From positions 1-33,761 of the forward strand of contig PMJK01000181.1 of NCBI GenBank assembly GCA_003158505.1: DNA of 33,761 nucleotides, read 5' to 3'. The notes beneath the pieces were generated by a model that saw nothing but the letters and a program-made list of their open reading frames with translations, made no database searches and had not been told where the DNA came from. Shown piece by piece: positions 23,366-31,759 of the stretch; position 1 is the stretch's first letter, and the number at the start of each line of letters is the position of its first letter. The translations under genes and the position numbers were made by a program. Source of the DNA: Holophagaceae bacterium (GTDB lineage Bacteria > Acidobacteriota > Holophagae > Holophagales > Holophagaceae).

Positions 23366-23869
23366 ATGGCTGTCTTGTCCGTGCTCACCTGGGGGGATCC
23401 CCACCTCAAGAAGAACAGCGAGGATGTTGGGGATTGGACTCCCGAGTTGGAACAACTGGTGGCGGACCTGTTCGAGACCTCTCTCCATGAAGAAGGGGTC
23501 GGCCTCGCGGCCCCCCAGGTCGGCGTGAACCTCAACCTGGCGGTGATCGATTGCTCTTGCGGGGAGGACCCCGAGCAGAAGCTCGTCCTCATCAACCCCG
23601 AGATCACGAAGGAAGAAGGCTCCCAGGTGGGTCCTGAGGGCTGCTTGTCGATTCCCGGCATCCGCGAGGTGCTTGAGCGCCCCCAGAAAGTGACCATCCG
23701 CAACCGGACCAGGGATGGCGCCTGGCAGGAACTGACGGGCGAAGACCTGAAGGCCCGGGCCTTCTGCCACGAGATCGATCACTTGCGCGGGCGGCTCTTC
23801 GTGGAGTACTTCGGCCCCGTGAAGCGCCAGTTCCTCCAGAAGAAGTATCTGAAGCAGGCCCGGGGATGA
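23366..23869 (+). CDS. def: Peptide deformylase
   Basis: Def removes the formyl group from new proteins, using a metal (usually Fe2+). The 167-residue chain has the three family motifs: GVGLAAPQVG (44-53), EGCLS (91-95) with metal ligand C93, and HEIDHLRG (135-142) with ligands H135 and H139 and catalytic E136. The residue before HE is Cys (FCHEIDH) where Gln is more usual; this is seen in some family members and should not stop activity. ATG 23366 follows GGAGAGG. The stop overlaps the fmt start by ATGA, so deformylase and formyltransferase are made together, a widespread gene order. Confidence 0.97.
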   Translation: MAVLSVLTWGDPHLKKNSEDVGDWTPELEQLVADLFETSLHEEGVGLAAPQVGVNLNLAVIDCSCGEDPEQKLVLINPEITKEEGSQVGPEGCLSIPGIREVLERPQKVTIRNRTRDGAWQELTGEDLKARAFCHEIDHLRGRLFVEYFGPVKRQFLQKKYLKQARG

Positions 23870-24786
23870 CCCGGATCGCCTTCCTCGGCACCCCCAGAGT
23901 GGCCGTCCCGGCTCTGAAGGCGCTCGCGGAGGAAGGGATCGTGGCGGTCTTCTGCAATCCGGATCGGCCTGCGGGCCGCGGCAGGCACCTGGAAGCCCCG
24001 CCTGTGAAGGTGGCGGCCCAGGCCTGCGGCCTCGCCATCCACCAGCCGCAGAGCTGGAAATCCCCCGATACCCGGGCGTTGTGGGAGACCCTGCAGATCG
24101 ACCTGGCGGTGGTGGTGGCCTACGGCCACATCCTGCCCCGCTGGATGCTGGATTCCTGTCTCCTGGGTGTCTGGAACCTCCACTTCTCCCTGCTGCCCCG
24201 CTGGCGCGGGGCTGCCCCCGTGAACCACGCCCTGCTGGCCGGAGACGAGGAGGCCGGCGTCAGTCTCATGCGGCTCACGGAGGGGCTCGACGAGGGGCCC
24301 GTGCTGGCCCAGTGCCGCCGGGCCATCGGCCTGGAGATCACCGCCGAGGGGCTGCTGACCAAGCTGGCGGTGGATGCCTCCGAACTCCTCATGGACCAGC
24401 TTCCCATGCTGCTATGCGGCTGCGCCAGACCGGTGGAACAGCAGCATGAACTGGCCACCTACGCCCCGAAGCTTCGCCGGGACATGGGCCACCTGGACTG
24501 GCGCCTCCCGGCGGCCGAACTGCACCGGCGGGTGCGGGCCCTGTGGCCCTGGCCTGGCTCCGAACTGCGGATGGAAGGCCAGGCGCTCAAAGTCTGCGGC
24601 GTGGGAGCGCTCCGCGCCTGCCACGGCGAGCCTGGCCAGCTGCTCTGGGGCAAGGAGGGTGCTTGGCTTACCACCCCCGACGGCGCCCTCGAGCTCACCC
24701 AGCTCCAGCGCCCAGGCAAGCCCGTCCAGCCCGCGCTCCAGGCCCTTCAGCCCTGGGGGGCCACCGGCAGCCAGGTCCTCGGCTGA
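23866..24786 (+). CDS. fmt: Methionyl-tRNA formyltransferase
   Basis: Fmt adds a formyl group from 10-formyltetrahydrofolate to initiator Met-tRNA. The 306-residue protein shows the N-terminal Rossmann-type start (MTRIAFLGTPRVAVPALKAL), the catalytic N104-x-H106 in NLHFSLLPRWRG, and D142 in EGLDEGPVL, followed by a C-terminal beta-barrel tRNA-binding domain (about 205-306). Length is normal. The ATG overlaps the def stop (ATGA). The last 40 bases overlap the convergent TPR-glycosyltransferase gene, so the C-terminus (about 13 residues) is encoded on both strands. Confidence 0.96.
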   Translation: MTRIAFLGTPRVAVPALKALAEEGIVAVFCNPDRPAGRGRHLEAPPVKVAAQACGLAIHQPQSWKSPDTRALWETLQIDLAVVVAYGHILPRWMLDSCLLGVWNLHFSLLPRWRGAAPVNHALLAGDEEAGVSLMRLTEGLDEGPVLAQCRRAIGLEITAEGLLTKLAVDASELLMDQLPMLLCGCARPVEQQHELATYAPKLRRDMGHLDWRLPAAELHRRVRALWPWPGSELRMEGQALKVCGVGALRACHGEPGQLLWGKEGAWLTTPDGALELTQLQRPGKPVQPALQALQPWGATGSQVLG

Positions 24787-26186
24787 TTCTTAGAGAATCC
24801 CTTGAGGGCGGCGGCGACGGCCTCAATGACGGGCCCCCACCTTTCCGAGTCCGGTTGACGGAAGAGCCGCATGGAGCCCGGGTACCAGGGCGAATCCTCG
24901 CGGTCCTTGAACCAGCGCCAGTCGGTCTTGTAGTGGGGCAGCAGGACCCAGCAGGGCTTCCCGAGGGCTCCCGCCAGATGAGCAGCCGCCGTGTCCACAG
25001 AGATCACCAGATCGAGGTTGGAGACGAGGGCGGCTGTATCAGAAAAGTCCTTGATCCATGAGCTTGGATCAAAAAGCTCCAGGCCCTTCGGGATTCGCGC
25101 AGTTTCGTCCTCGCCCATGCCCTGCTGCAGGCTGACGAAGTGGAGGCCCTCCACGGCTGTCCATGGCGCCAGGAGGTCGAGTCCAGGCAGGGACCGATCG
25201 GCATCGTTCTCGAACCGGGAATTGCCCTTCCATGCCAGGCCCACGCGTATTCCCTGCGAAGGAAGCCGCGAACGCCACCTCAGAACCTCCTCCGGGGAGG
25301 CCCGCAGGTAGGGGATGGGTGCGGGAATGGTGTCGAGCCGCGTCCCACAGTGAAGAGGGAGGCTCTGGGGCAGGGTCCAGTAGTCCCAGTCGGGACCGGG
25401 GATCGTCTCGTCCATGGCCACCACCACATCGACCCCGGGAAGGGTCGCGAACAGCTTCTTCAGGGCCGGGTGGCAGACCATTCCGATCCGCGCGGCGCCC
25501 TGGCCCTTGAGAACCGAAGCGTATCGGCCGAACTGGATCATGTCGCCATATCCACCTTCGCATCCGACGAGCAGGGCTTTGCCTTCCAGGTTCTCTCCCC
25601 GCCATCGGGGACCGGGAATCTTGGCTAGAAGGTCCAGGTTCCAGGAACGGGCCTCCAGGGCCTGCCAGCCCTCCTCCAAACGGCCTTGGCGCAGCAGGAT
25701 GTAGCTCAGGTTGAAGCGGGCCTTGGCGTAGGTCGAATCGAGAGCCATGGCCCTTCGGAAGCAGCGTTCCGCCTCCGACTCGTCCTTCAGGCACGCCCGG
25801 AGTACTCCGAGGTTGGACCAGAGCGCCGCGGCAGTGGGAAACAGATCGAGCGCACCGTCGTAAAGCTTCGCCGCCTCTCCAAACCGCTTCTGGTTGACCA
25901 GGAGCGCGCCGAGGTTCAAGTGGACCTGCAGGCTGACAGGGGCGAGCGAGAGGGCACGCCCATAGCAGGCTTCGGCCTCCTTTAGCGCGCCCGTTTTTTC
26001 GAGAGTGACGCCCAAGTTGACATGGGCTTCAGCCAGATCCGGCGCGATCTGGATGGCCCTTCGAAAGGCCCTTTCCGCGCCCGGGAAGTCATTCACCTCC
26101 AGACATCGACTGCCCTTGCGGAAGCAGGCTTCAGCACCTACGGGGGCCGGGCTCATCGCCGTTTTCGCCGTTCTTCGCCGGTTCAT
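24747..26186 (-). CDS. TPR protein fused to a glycosyltransferase family 9-like domain
   Basis: A 479-residue cytoplasmic protein. Residues 18-180 are about five TPR units (for example AEAHVNLGVTLEKTGALKEA and LWSNLGVLRACLKDESEAE). Residues 195-465 resemble GT9/heptosyltransferase-like folds: a first Rossmann half beginning GKALLVGCEGGYGDMIQFGR (shortened), the link GIRVGLAWKGNSRFEND, and the nucleotide-sugar motif VDTAAAHLAGALGKP (397-411). TPR-GT fusions of this kind occur in several soil bacteria, and their acceptor is generally unknown. The first ATG (26186) was kept; a second at 26156 is possible, and neither has a strong Shine-Dalgarno sequence. It starts 22 bases after the large TPR gene, and the 3' end overlaps fmt by 40 bases. 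Confidence 0.83.
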   Translation of the reverse strand: MNRRRTAKTAMSPAPVGAEACFRKGSRCLEVNDFPGAERAFRRAIQIAPDLAEAHVNLGVTLEKTGALKEAEACYGRALSLAPVSLQVHLNLGALLVNQKRFGEAAKLYDGALDLFPTAAALWSNLGVLRACLKDESEAERCFRRAMALDSTYAKARFNLSYILLRQGRLEEGWQALEARSWNLDLLAKIPGPRWRGENLEGKALLVGCEGGYGDMIQFGRYASVLKGQGAARIGMVCHPALKKLFATLPGVDVVVAMDETIPGPDWDYWTLPQSLPLHCGTRLDTIPAPIPYLRASPEEVLRWRSRLPSQGIRVGLAWKGNSRFENDADRSLPGLDLLAPWTAVEGLHFVSLQQGMGEDETARIPKGLELFDPSSWIKDFSDTAALVSNLDLVISVDTAAAHLAGALGKPCWVLLPHYKTDWRWFKDREDSPWYPGSMRLFRQPDSERWGPVIEAVAAALKGFSKNQPRTWLPVAPQG

Positions 26187-26208
26187 GTTGTCCCAGTGTT
26201 TCAGGCCC

Positions 26209-29025
26209 CTATGCCAGCCTCGCCGCCACGTCGCGGTAGTCGGGATCCATATCGTGGACAGCCTTGAACTCCTCCATGGCCAAGTCGGTATGGCCCTGCA
26301 GGAGATAGATATCGCCCAGGTCGTACCGCAGGCCGACGCAGTCCTCGGGTGGGAAGCCGGGGGCCAGGATTCCCTGTTGCAGCCACGTCACGGCTGCGGC
26401 GAGATCACCTCGGGCCTGCTCGCAGATGCTGAGCATGGAGCAGCACTCCAGGGTGCGCTCGGGATCGCCCATGGCGATCTTGAATTCTTCGATGGCGGGG
26501 TCGATGAGCATCATCTCCTTGTAGGCGATGCCCAGGTTGTAGTGGGTGTCATAGTCGTCGACCTTGACTTGCTTCTCCACGCCTTCGCGGAAGGCGCTGA
26601 ACAGCTCGTCCACACTCTGGATCTTTTCCACCACGTGGGTGGCGTCGTGCATCTCCTCGCCTTCGCCGCTGTCCATGAGGGCCGTGCCCAGCACGTCCGT
26701 GAGGTCGAAGAAGGAATTGGCGAAATCGCTTTCGTCCAGGGCGAGGGCCTGAACGGTCTTCCCCAGCTTCTGAAGGGCGGCTTCGGTGCGTTCGAGCCGG
26801 AGTGTCAGTTCGGGATTCCCCGGGAACTGCTTGAGGGCGGCCTCGATCTCGATCTTGGCCTCTTCCGGGCTGCCGTAGTCGAGCTGGAAGTCGATATCAC
26901 CGAGCAGGGTTTCGAGCTCCTCGGCGGTAGGCCCAACGACCGGCGAAAGTGCTTGAACCGCGGCGGCGGGTGCGGGTTCCACTTCGGGGAGCGCGGACAA
27001 GGCCTCGATGACCTCCGGCGCCAGCTGCAGGGTGGGCATGGGCGGCAGCGGCATGGTGGGTGCCGACGGAGGAGGAGCTGGCGGCTCCTCGGGCATGAAG
27101 TCGGAGAGCGTCGATTCCATCCAGCTTAGGTCAGAAGCCTCCAGGGCAGTAGCCTCTGGGGGCGCCGGGACGGGTTCTGTGCGTTGTGCCGAGGGGGCGA
27201 AGGAAACCGGCAGTTGGGGGTCCAGATCGGGTAACAGGGGGAGGCCATGACTCGGAGTGATGGGTTTGGCGGCCGATGGGGTCGGGGTCCGAGCAGGTGG
27301 GAGGGGTTCGAAACCCGGAAGATCGAGCCCGATCAGCATGTCCATGTCGCTTGGTATGACTTCGGATGGGGCCAATGCCGGGGGGGCTGAGGCGGGTATC
27401 GGCAGTCCGAGGGGTGTACTGGGCGCACTAGGCGCGATGGGCGCACTAGGCGTGATGGGCGGAAGGGCGCCCGGTTCAGGCAGGCCGAGGGTGCGGCGAT
27501 GGATGCGGGTGGAGCCCGGGAAGAGCTGTTCCGCCAAGTCCAGGAGGTGCGCGGCTTCGCGCTTCCTGCCGAGTTGCGCCAGGGTTTGGGCACTCTGCAC
27601 GTACTGCATCTGCACCTGGGTCAGGCGCCCCGTGGTGCGGTGGACGGAGACGATGGCTTCGATGATGGTCAAGTCGGCGGGATCCAGTTCCAGGGCCTTC
27701 TTGTAGGTCTCGATGGCCCGCTCGGGACTGCCGCCCCGCATGAAAGCCTCGGCTTCGCGAGAGAACTGGTCGATGCGCAGGCGCCGGATCGGATCCACCT
27801 CCGTACCGCCGCCCCCGCGCGTGGTTTCCGGGGGAGGCTGGGGCGCGAATCCTGTCGGGTCTCCCGGCGAGGAGAAGGCGAAAGTACCGACTGCCGCTGC
27901 GCCTGGTACGACGCCGAGGCTCTGGAGCTGTCCGCCGAGCCGACCGATGAGGGCCTGATCGTTATTCTGGTAGGCCATGCCATAGGCACTTTGGAGCGCC
28001 TGGATCTGGTCACCCCGGTTGCCGCTCTGATGCGCGATCTCGGCGAGAAGGACCCAACCTTCGATGCTGATGTTCCCTTGGAGGGCGGTCTGGAGACTGC
28101 GGCTGATGACATCGCCGGAACCGCGACGAGCCAGTTCCCTGGCGATGGGGGCGAACAGCCGGAGACCTTCCTCTCCCCGGTCCGCACTGACGAGATTCCG
28201 AAGGGCCTTTTCGCAGAGGGGCAGGGACTTCTCAGGCAGCTGGGCGATCTCCGCCAGGGATTCCAGGGCACGGTCCGGATGGCCACTGCGCAGCTCGATC
28301 TCGGCCAGGGCCTCGAGCAGCTCGGTATTGCGGGGATTGACGGTGAGGCCTTCTCGCAGACGCTGGGCGGCGGTGATGTAATCCCCCTGGATCACACCCA
28401 GACGGCTCTGGGTCAGAAAGACCTGGGGGGTGGAAATCATCGATTTGGCGCGTTCGAGGATCTGATTGGCCTCGGCGTGCATCTGCTCCATGGCCAGGGA
28501 TTCGGCCACCTCGAGGTAGATGCCCGCGGCGCGTTCCTTCATGCCCTCCTTGTTGTAGAGGTCCGCCAGCTTGACCTTCATCTTCAGGTTCTTGGGATCC
28601 AGGTCGACGACCTTGTTGAACTCCTCCAGCGCCCGTTTGATGAGCCCCTGCTTCTGGAAGTGCTCAGCCACCTGCAGGTGCACTCGAACCGAGTCGACGG
28701 GTCGGTTCATCTGACGGTAGAGGTCCGCCAGGCGCTGGGCTGCATCGATGTCATCCGGAGCGTTCCGAACCACCTTCTGGAAGATGGCGGCGGCTCGGGC
28801 ATGGAACCCATCCCGCTCGTAGGCGCTGCCGAGTCGCTTGTGGATCTCGACGCCCTCCTTCACCCGGCCGATCTGGACGGAGAGATCGCCGATCTGGTTC
28901 AGTGTGTTGTAGTCCTTGGGGTTGTCATCGATGAGTTTCTGGAACTCATCGATGGCCCGATCCACCTTGCCTGTCGACAGCAGCCTGTTGGCTTCCTTTT
29001 GGATTTTGCTGCGATCAATGGCCAT
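26209..29025 (-). CDS. Large TPR-repeat protein with Pro-rich linkers
   Basis: A 938-residue soluble protein with no signal peptide. The N-terminal roughly 345 residues are TPR units (KVDRAIDEFQKLIDDNPKD, RAAAIFQKVVRNAPDD, RALEEFNKVVDLDPKN). After a Gly/Pro linker, another TPR patch (AIETYKKALELDPAD, about 420-500) is followed by about 200 Pro-rich residues with small Ser-Ala-Pro repeats. A C-terminal block (about 780-938) contains VDELFSAFREGVEKQVKVDD and THYNLGIAYKEMMLIDPAIEEF, a pattern I recall in TPR proteins of Acidobacteria and Deltaproteobacteria. It is probably a scaffold for a protein complex; no partner can be named. It lies between cdd (69-base gap) and the TPR-glycosyltransferase (22-base gap) on one strand. 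Confidence 0.85.
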   Translation of the reverse strand: MAIDRSKIQKEANRLLSTGKVDRAIDEFQKLIDDNPKDYNTLNQIGDLSVQIGRVKEGVEIHKRLGSAYERDGFHARAAAIFQKVVRNAPDDIDAAQRLADLYRQMNRPVDSVRVHLQVAEHFQKQGLIKRALEEFNKVVDLDPKNLKMKVKLADLYNKEGMKERAAGIYLEVAESLAMEQMHAEANQILERAKSMISTPQVFLTQSRLGVIQGDYITAAQRLREGLTVNPRNTELLEALAEIELRSGHPDRALESLAEIAQLPEKSLPLCEKALRNLVSADRGEEGLRLFAPIARELARRGSGDVISRSLQTALQGNISIEGWVLLAEIAHQSGNRGDQIQALQSAYGMAYQNNDQALIGRLGGQLQSLGVVPGAAAVGTFAFSSPGDPTGFAPQPPPETTRGGGGTEVDPIRRLRIDQFSREAEAFMRGGSPERAIETYKKALELDPADLTIIEAIVSVHRTTGRLTQVQMQYVQSAQTLAQLGRKREAAHLLDLAEQLFPGSTRIHRRTLGLPEPGALPPITPSAPIAPSAPSTPLGLPIPASAPPALAPSEVIPSDMDMLIGLDLPGFEPLPPARTPTPSAAKPITPSHGLPLLPDLDPQLPVSFAPSAQRTEPVPAPPEATALEASDLSWMESTLSDFMPEEPPAPPPSAPTMPLPPMPTLQLAPEVIEALSALPEVEPAPAAAVQALSPVVGPTAEELETLLGDIDFQLDYGSPEEAKIEIEAALKQFPGNPELTLRLERTEAALQKLGKTVQALALDESDFANSFFDLTDVLGTALMDSGEGEEMHDATHVVEKIQSVDELFSAFREGVEKQVKVDDYDTHYNLGIAYKEMMLIDPAIEEFKIAMGDPERTLECCSMLSICEQARGDLAAAVTWLQQGILAPGFPPEDCVGLRYDLGDIYLLQGHTDLAMEEFKAVHDMDPDYRDVAARLA

Positions 29026-29094
29026 TCAGTTGCCTCGGAATACGAGCCTGGGAGTTCGGAAAGTGTAGGCGGGGCGGCCTGTCCTTGGATAGAT

Positions 29095-29511
29095 CTATCG
29101 AAATTGCTCGCTCGTGAAGCTGTGGGGGAGCAGGTTTTCCAGCCGATGGAGCTGGCGGACCTGACGGTTGGCCAGCAGCACGGGGAGTTCCTTCGCAAAC
29201 TCGACCAAGGCCTGGCGGCAGGCGCCACAGGGCGGCGTCAGCTCGGCTACGTCAGTGACCACCACCGCAGCTACCAGGCCGCCTGGTCTGAGGCCTGCTG
29301 CCACGGCCGCGCTCAAGGCCCCGCGTTCGGCGCATAGGCAGACTGGGTAGGCGGCATTCTCCACGTTGCAGCCGCCGAACACAGCCCCGGAAGAAGTCAG
29401 CAGGGCCGCACCCACCTGGAACCTGGAATAGGGCGCATGGGCGTGATCACGGGCCTTCCAGGCTGCATTCAAAAGGGGGGTCCAGGCCGGGGATTGCGGA
29501 TCGTCGAACAC
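29095..29511 (-). CDS. cdd: Cytidine deaminase (homotetrameric, CAE type)
   Basis: Cdd deaminates cytidine and deoxycytidine to uridine in pyrimidine salvage. The 138-residue protein has the substrate stretch HAPYSRFQVGAAL (25-37), CNVENAAYP (48-56), the zinc and catalytic motif C60-A-E62 and the zinc pair C95-G-A-C98 (PPCGACRQ). Three Cys ligands are the pattern of the small tetrameric enzymes. The last roughly 20 residues (RQLHRLENLLPHSFTSEQFR) are also as in the family. The GTG at 29511 is the only start in this frame. The frame is open upstream all the way to the DUF58 stop but has no ATG, GTG or TTG and odd base use, so that part is not counted as coding. Confidence 0.94.
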   Translation of the reverse strand: MFDDPQSPAWTPLLNAAWKARDHAHAPYSRFQVGAALLTSSGAVFGGCNVENAAYPVCLCAERGALSAAVAAGLRPGGLVAAVVVTDVAELTPPCGACRQALVEFAKELPVLLANRQVRQLHRLENLLPHSFTSEQFR

Positions 29512-29796
29512 CAGAGCCTCCAGTGCCTTACAGCTTAGGCCGTTGTTCAGAAAATGAACCTGAATGTTCCAGAGGGGAGAGCTTCCCTCACGAATGAAAC
29601 CAGGGACTCCGTCTGCATCGAGACGATGGACGAAGCCAAGAAGCAGAGAGAAAAAAGGGCGGAAGACGATGCAGACGGAGTCCGAATGATTGATGATGAC
29701 CAGGGAATGGGCGTTTCTGGGTGGGCCACCGCGAACCGTGCTGAATTGTGGCGCGAACGGTAACCCAGGCCCGGCGGAGAGAACTCCTGAATGAGC
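29512..29796. other. Intergenic of 285 bases with 17-bp inverted repeat and atypical composition
   Basis: No gene is supported here. The stretch is less GC-rich than its neighbours. It holds a perfect 17-bp inverted repeat, GGACTCCGTCTGCATCG (29604-29620) and its reverse complement (29667-29683), with 46 bases between, including a T6 run on the minus strand. On the minus strand the cdd frame is open across the whole region (about 95 codons) but has no start codon, and its third positions are not GC-biased as real genes here are. A 69-codon plus-strand frame starting at 29554 has no ribosome binding site. Confidence 0.6.
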
Positions 29797-30735
29797 CTAA
29801 ACAAGCTGGGGAGCCATCGCGCTCTCTGCCATTCCCGCGGCCTGTGCCAGCGCCAGGGCGCGCCAGCAGGCGGTGTGCCCATGCACTTCGCGGATCCCTT
29901 GAACTCCGTGCAGCTCCAGGCTGGCATCGCGCTTCTGGAGCCTGGCCTGCAGCACGGCGCCGGACAGGTGCTCCAGTTCTCGCTCGAAGGGACGGCCGGG
30001 GGCCCAGGCCGCGAGATCCAGGCGAAGGTGGAGGCCCATGGGGCGCTCTTCTTCGAAGGTCCGCACCCAGGGTTGGCTTCGCTGTGCCGTGCGCTTCCAG
30101 TGGACCCGGCCAGGCGCATCGCCCATCCGCAGCGGCCGGGCGCCCTCGGGGCTGCTGGAGCCCTCCTGGGGCAAAGTCCGCTGCCCTTCGCCACGCCAGC
30201 TTGCGGGCTGGGCTGGTGGAGTGCGGGGATGGGGAAGCACCAGGACCGCTTGATCCAGTGGGACGAAGCGGGATTTTTCGATCAGGCCGAAGGGGAAGCG
30301 AGTTCGGAACTCCAGGGTGCGGACGCGAATCCAGCCCCGGTGTCCGGCCCTGGCATGCAGTACCACCAGGGTCTCGCCCGTGCGGCTGGCCGAGTCCAGG
30401 AAGCTGGGTTCCACGATGCCGTCCTCCATCACCAGATGCAGTTCGAGACCCCGAATGCGGCCATGCCCGGCGTCCTGAAGGAGCAACCGGAGGCCCCCTC
30501 GGACCCTGGCAAAGAGGTTGCCTTCCTCCAGCCCCACCACCTTGAGGTTCTGCAGGGCCCGGCGGCTGAGGATGCCGGAAACCAGGAAGAGGCCGAGCAT
30601 CAGGGCGAACACCAGGTAGAGCAGGTTGTTGCCGGTGTTGACAGAAAAGACGCCTACCGCCAGCAGGGCCAGCAGGTACTGGCCCCCCAGCCCCGTCAGG
30701 GACAGGCGCAAGCGGCGGTCGTTCCAGAGCCTCAT
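29797..30735 (-). CDS. DUF58-family protein with two N-terminal membrane segments
   Basis: A 312-residue protein. Two membrane segments lie near 18-33 and 36-55, with little between them. A beta-rich region follows, then the DUF58 hallmark (about 205-240: LRMGDAPGRVHWKRTA, then WVRTFEEERP), which precedes a VWA-like end. DUF58 genes usually sit with MoxR ATPases and VWA proteins, but none is here. ATG 30735 follows a good GGAGG. The frame is open 339 bases further upstream, but that part has no protein-like character and runs into the divergent ribE gene. The cell role is unknown; family members link to cell-envelope or secreted-protein handling. Confidence 0.85.
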   Translation of the reverse strand: MRLWNDRRLRLSLTGLGGQYLLALLAVGVFSVNTGNNLLYLVFALMLGLFLVSGILSRRALQNLKVVGLEEGNLFARVRGGLRLLLQDAGHGRIRGLELHLVMEDGIVEPSFLDSASRTGETLVVLHARAGHRGWIRVRTLEFRTRFPFGLIEKSRFVPLDQAVLVLPHPRTPPAQPASWRGEGQRTLPQEGSSSPEGARPLRMGDAPGRVHWKRTAQRSQPWVRTFEEERPMGLHLRLDLAAWAPGRPFERELEHLSGAVLQARLQKRDASLELHGVQGIREVHGHTACWRALALAQAAGMAESAMAPQLV

Positions 30736-30925
30736 GGCCTCCAGCCTACCGCCGCCGGTGCATTTCCGGAGGGGCACCGGTTGGGCCTCCACCTCGCGGG
30801 TTGGCCTCCCCAGGGTCCGCCGGGCGGTCCCATCTGCGTCATGATGGTCCCGACCATGTGGGTCGCGGAGAAGGCTCCGGGGGAGTCTTCGGAGCGGGGC
30901 CCCCAAAGGGAGGGAATCAGCGACC
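30736..30925. other. Divergent intergenic between the DUF58 gene and ribE
   Basis: These 190 bases are very GC-rich. I see a small perfect palindrome ATGGTC-CC-GACCAT (30844-30857) and a 6-bp stem GCTCCG/CGGAGC near 30875-30895. I looked for an FMN riboswitch before ribE and do not find its conserved core on the plus strand. Promoters for both genes must lie here, but no box is convincing. Confidence 0.5.
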
Positions 30926-31576
30926 ATGTTTACCGGACTGATTAGGTACCTAGGCACCCTGGAATCCCGGTCTTCTCGTCCGGGAGGAGCTAGGCTGCGA
31001 ATCGCGGCCCCGGCAGACCTCCTGGCTCGCGCCAAGGCGGGGGCCAGCGTGGCCGTGAACGGGACCTGCCTCACCAGCGTGTCCGTGGACCGCGGGGCCT
31101 GGGAGGCGGACCTCAGCGAGGAGACCCTGGAGAAAACAACCCTGGGAAGGCTGCCCCTGGGCGCGCCGCTGCACCTGGAACCGGCCCTCTGCGTGGGCGA
31201 TCCCTTGGATGGTCACCTGGTATCTGGCCATGTGGATGGCATCGGCCAGCTGGTGTCGAGACCCCACGTCCAGGGCGGCGTCGATGAGGGCATCTGGCGG
31301 TTCAGCATGCCCGCGGTGCTGGCACCCATGACCGCCCCCAAGGGTTCCGTGGCCGTCGACGGCATCTCCCTCACGGTGGTCGACTGTGGCACCGACTGGT
31401 TCACCGTGGCCCTCATCCCCGAGACGGTCACACGCACGGCGATGAAGGGCCTGCGCCCAGGGGATCCCGTCAACCTGGAAGTCGACCCCATCGGCCGCTT
31501 CGTGGCCCGGGCCCTCACCTTGCGGGCCAGCGACGAGAAGCTGGCCAGGTTCGCCCAGGGTGGTTGGAACGGCTGA
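30926..31576 (+). CDS. ribE: Riboflavin synthase, alpha chain
   Basis: This enzyme makes riboflavin from two molecules of 6,7-dimethyl-8-ribityllumazine. The 216-residue protein shows the duplicated barrel: the first half starts MFTGLIRYLGTL and contains VAVNGTCLTS; the second has LVSGHVDGIGQ and VAVDGISLTVVD. The C-terminal IPETVTRTAM corresponds to the usual IPHTLxxTxL, with a Glu instead of the common His, a possible active-site difference. No other riboflavin genes (ribB/A, ribH, ribD) lie nearby. The ATG at 30926 is fixed by the MFTG start. It is divergent from the DUF58 gene. Confidence 0.95.
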   Translation: MFTGLIRYLGTLESRSSRPGGARLRIAAPADLLARAKAGASVAVNGTCLTSVSVDRGAWEADLSEETLEKTTLGRLPLGAPLHLEPALCVGDPLDGHLVSGHVDGIGQLVSRPHVQGGVDEGIWRFSMPAVLAPMTAPKGSVAVDGISLTVVDCGTDWFTVALIPETVTRTAMKGLRPGDPVNLEVDPIGRFVARALTLRASDEKLARFAQGGWNG

Positions 31577-31746
31577 GACAATTTTACAGTACGACCAAAT
31601 CCTAGACCGGGAGGGGACCGGACGCCTTCCGAATTGCCTCAAATGACCCTCCTCCAGGGTCCACCGCGACCCTTTTCCAGAGACATGGATCCGGCTCTGT
31701 TCACAATGGAGTGTTTGAAGTCCCCATCCACCCATTCCCGCCCCTC

Positions 31747-31755
31747 AAAGGAGGT
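31747..31755 (+). promoter_or_regulatory. Strong ribosome binding site that fixes the CBS-ACT start
   Basis: AAAGGAGGT is a complete Shine-Dalgarno sequence, with a 4-base gap (ATTC) to ATG 31760. Few other genes here have one this good, so this protein may be made at a high level. Confidence 0.75.
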
Positions 31756-31759
31756 ATTC

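Noticed and set aside
22221..23528. Plus-strand open frame across the PpiD-like gene and into def
   Set aside because: The translation is a Gly/Leu/His-rich shadow, and the minus-strand foldase has a clear anchor, parvulin domain and Shine-Dalgarno sequence.
27499..29337. Plus-strand open frame opposite the large TPR protein
   Set aside because: It has no domain and only reflects the GC bias; the TPR pattern on the minus strand is strong.
29554..29763. Small plus-strand gene of 69 codons
   Set aside because: It has no ribosome binding site, lies over the inverted repeat, and its codon use is unlike the other genes.
30736..30925. FMN riboswitch ahead of ribE
   Set aside because: The plus strand lacks the conserved RFN core. 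Fragments such as CACCGGCGGCGGTAG and CCCGCGAGG appear only on the minus strand, in the wrong order and orientation for ribE.
30736..31074. N-terminal extension of the DUF58 protein
   Set aside because: The open frame continues, but it runs over the ribE start and looks unlike protein; ATG 30735 has a good GGAGG.
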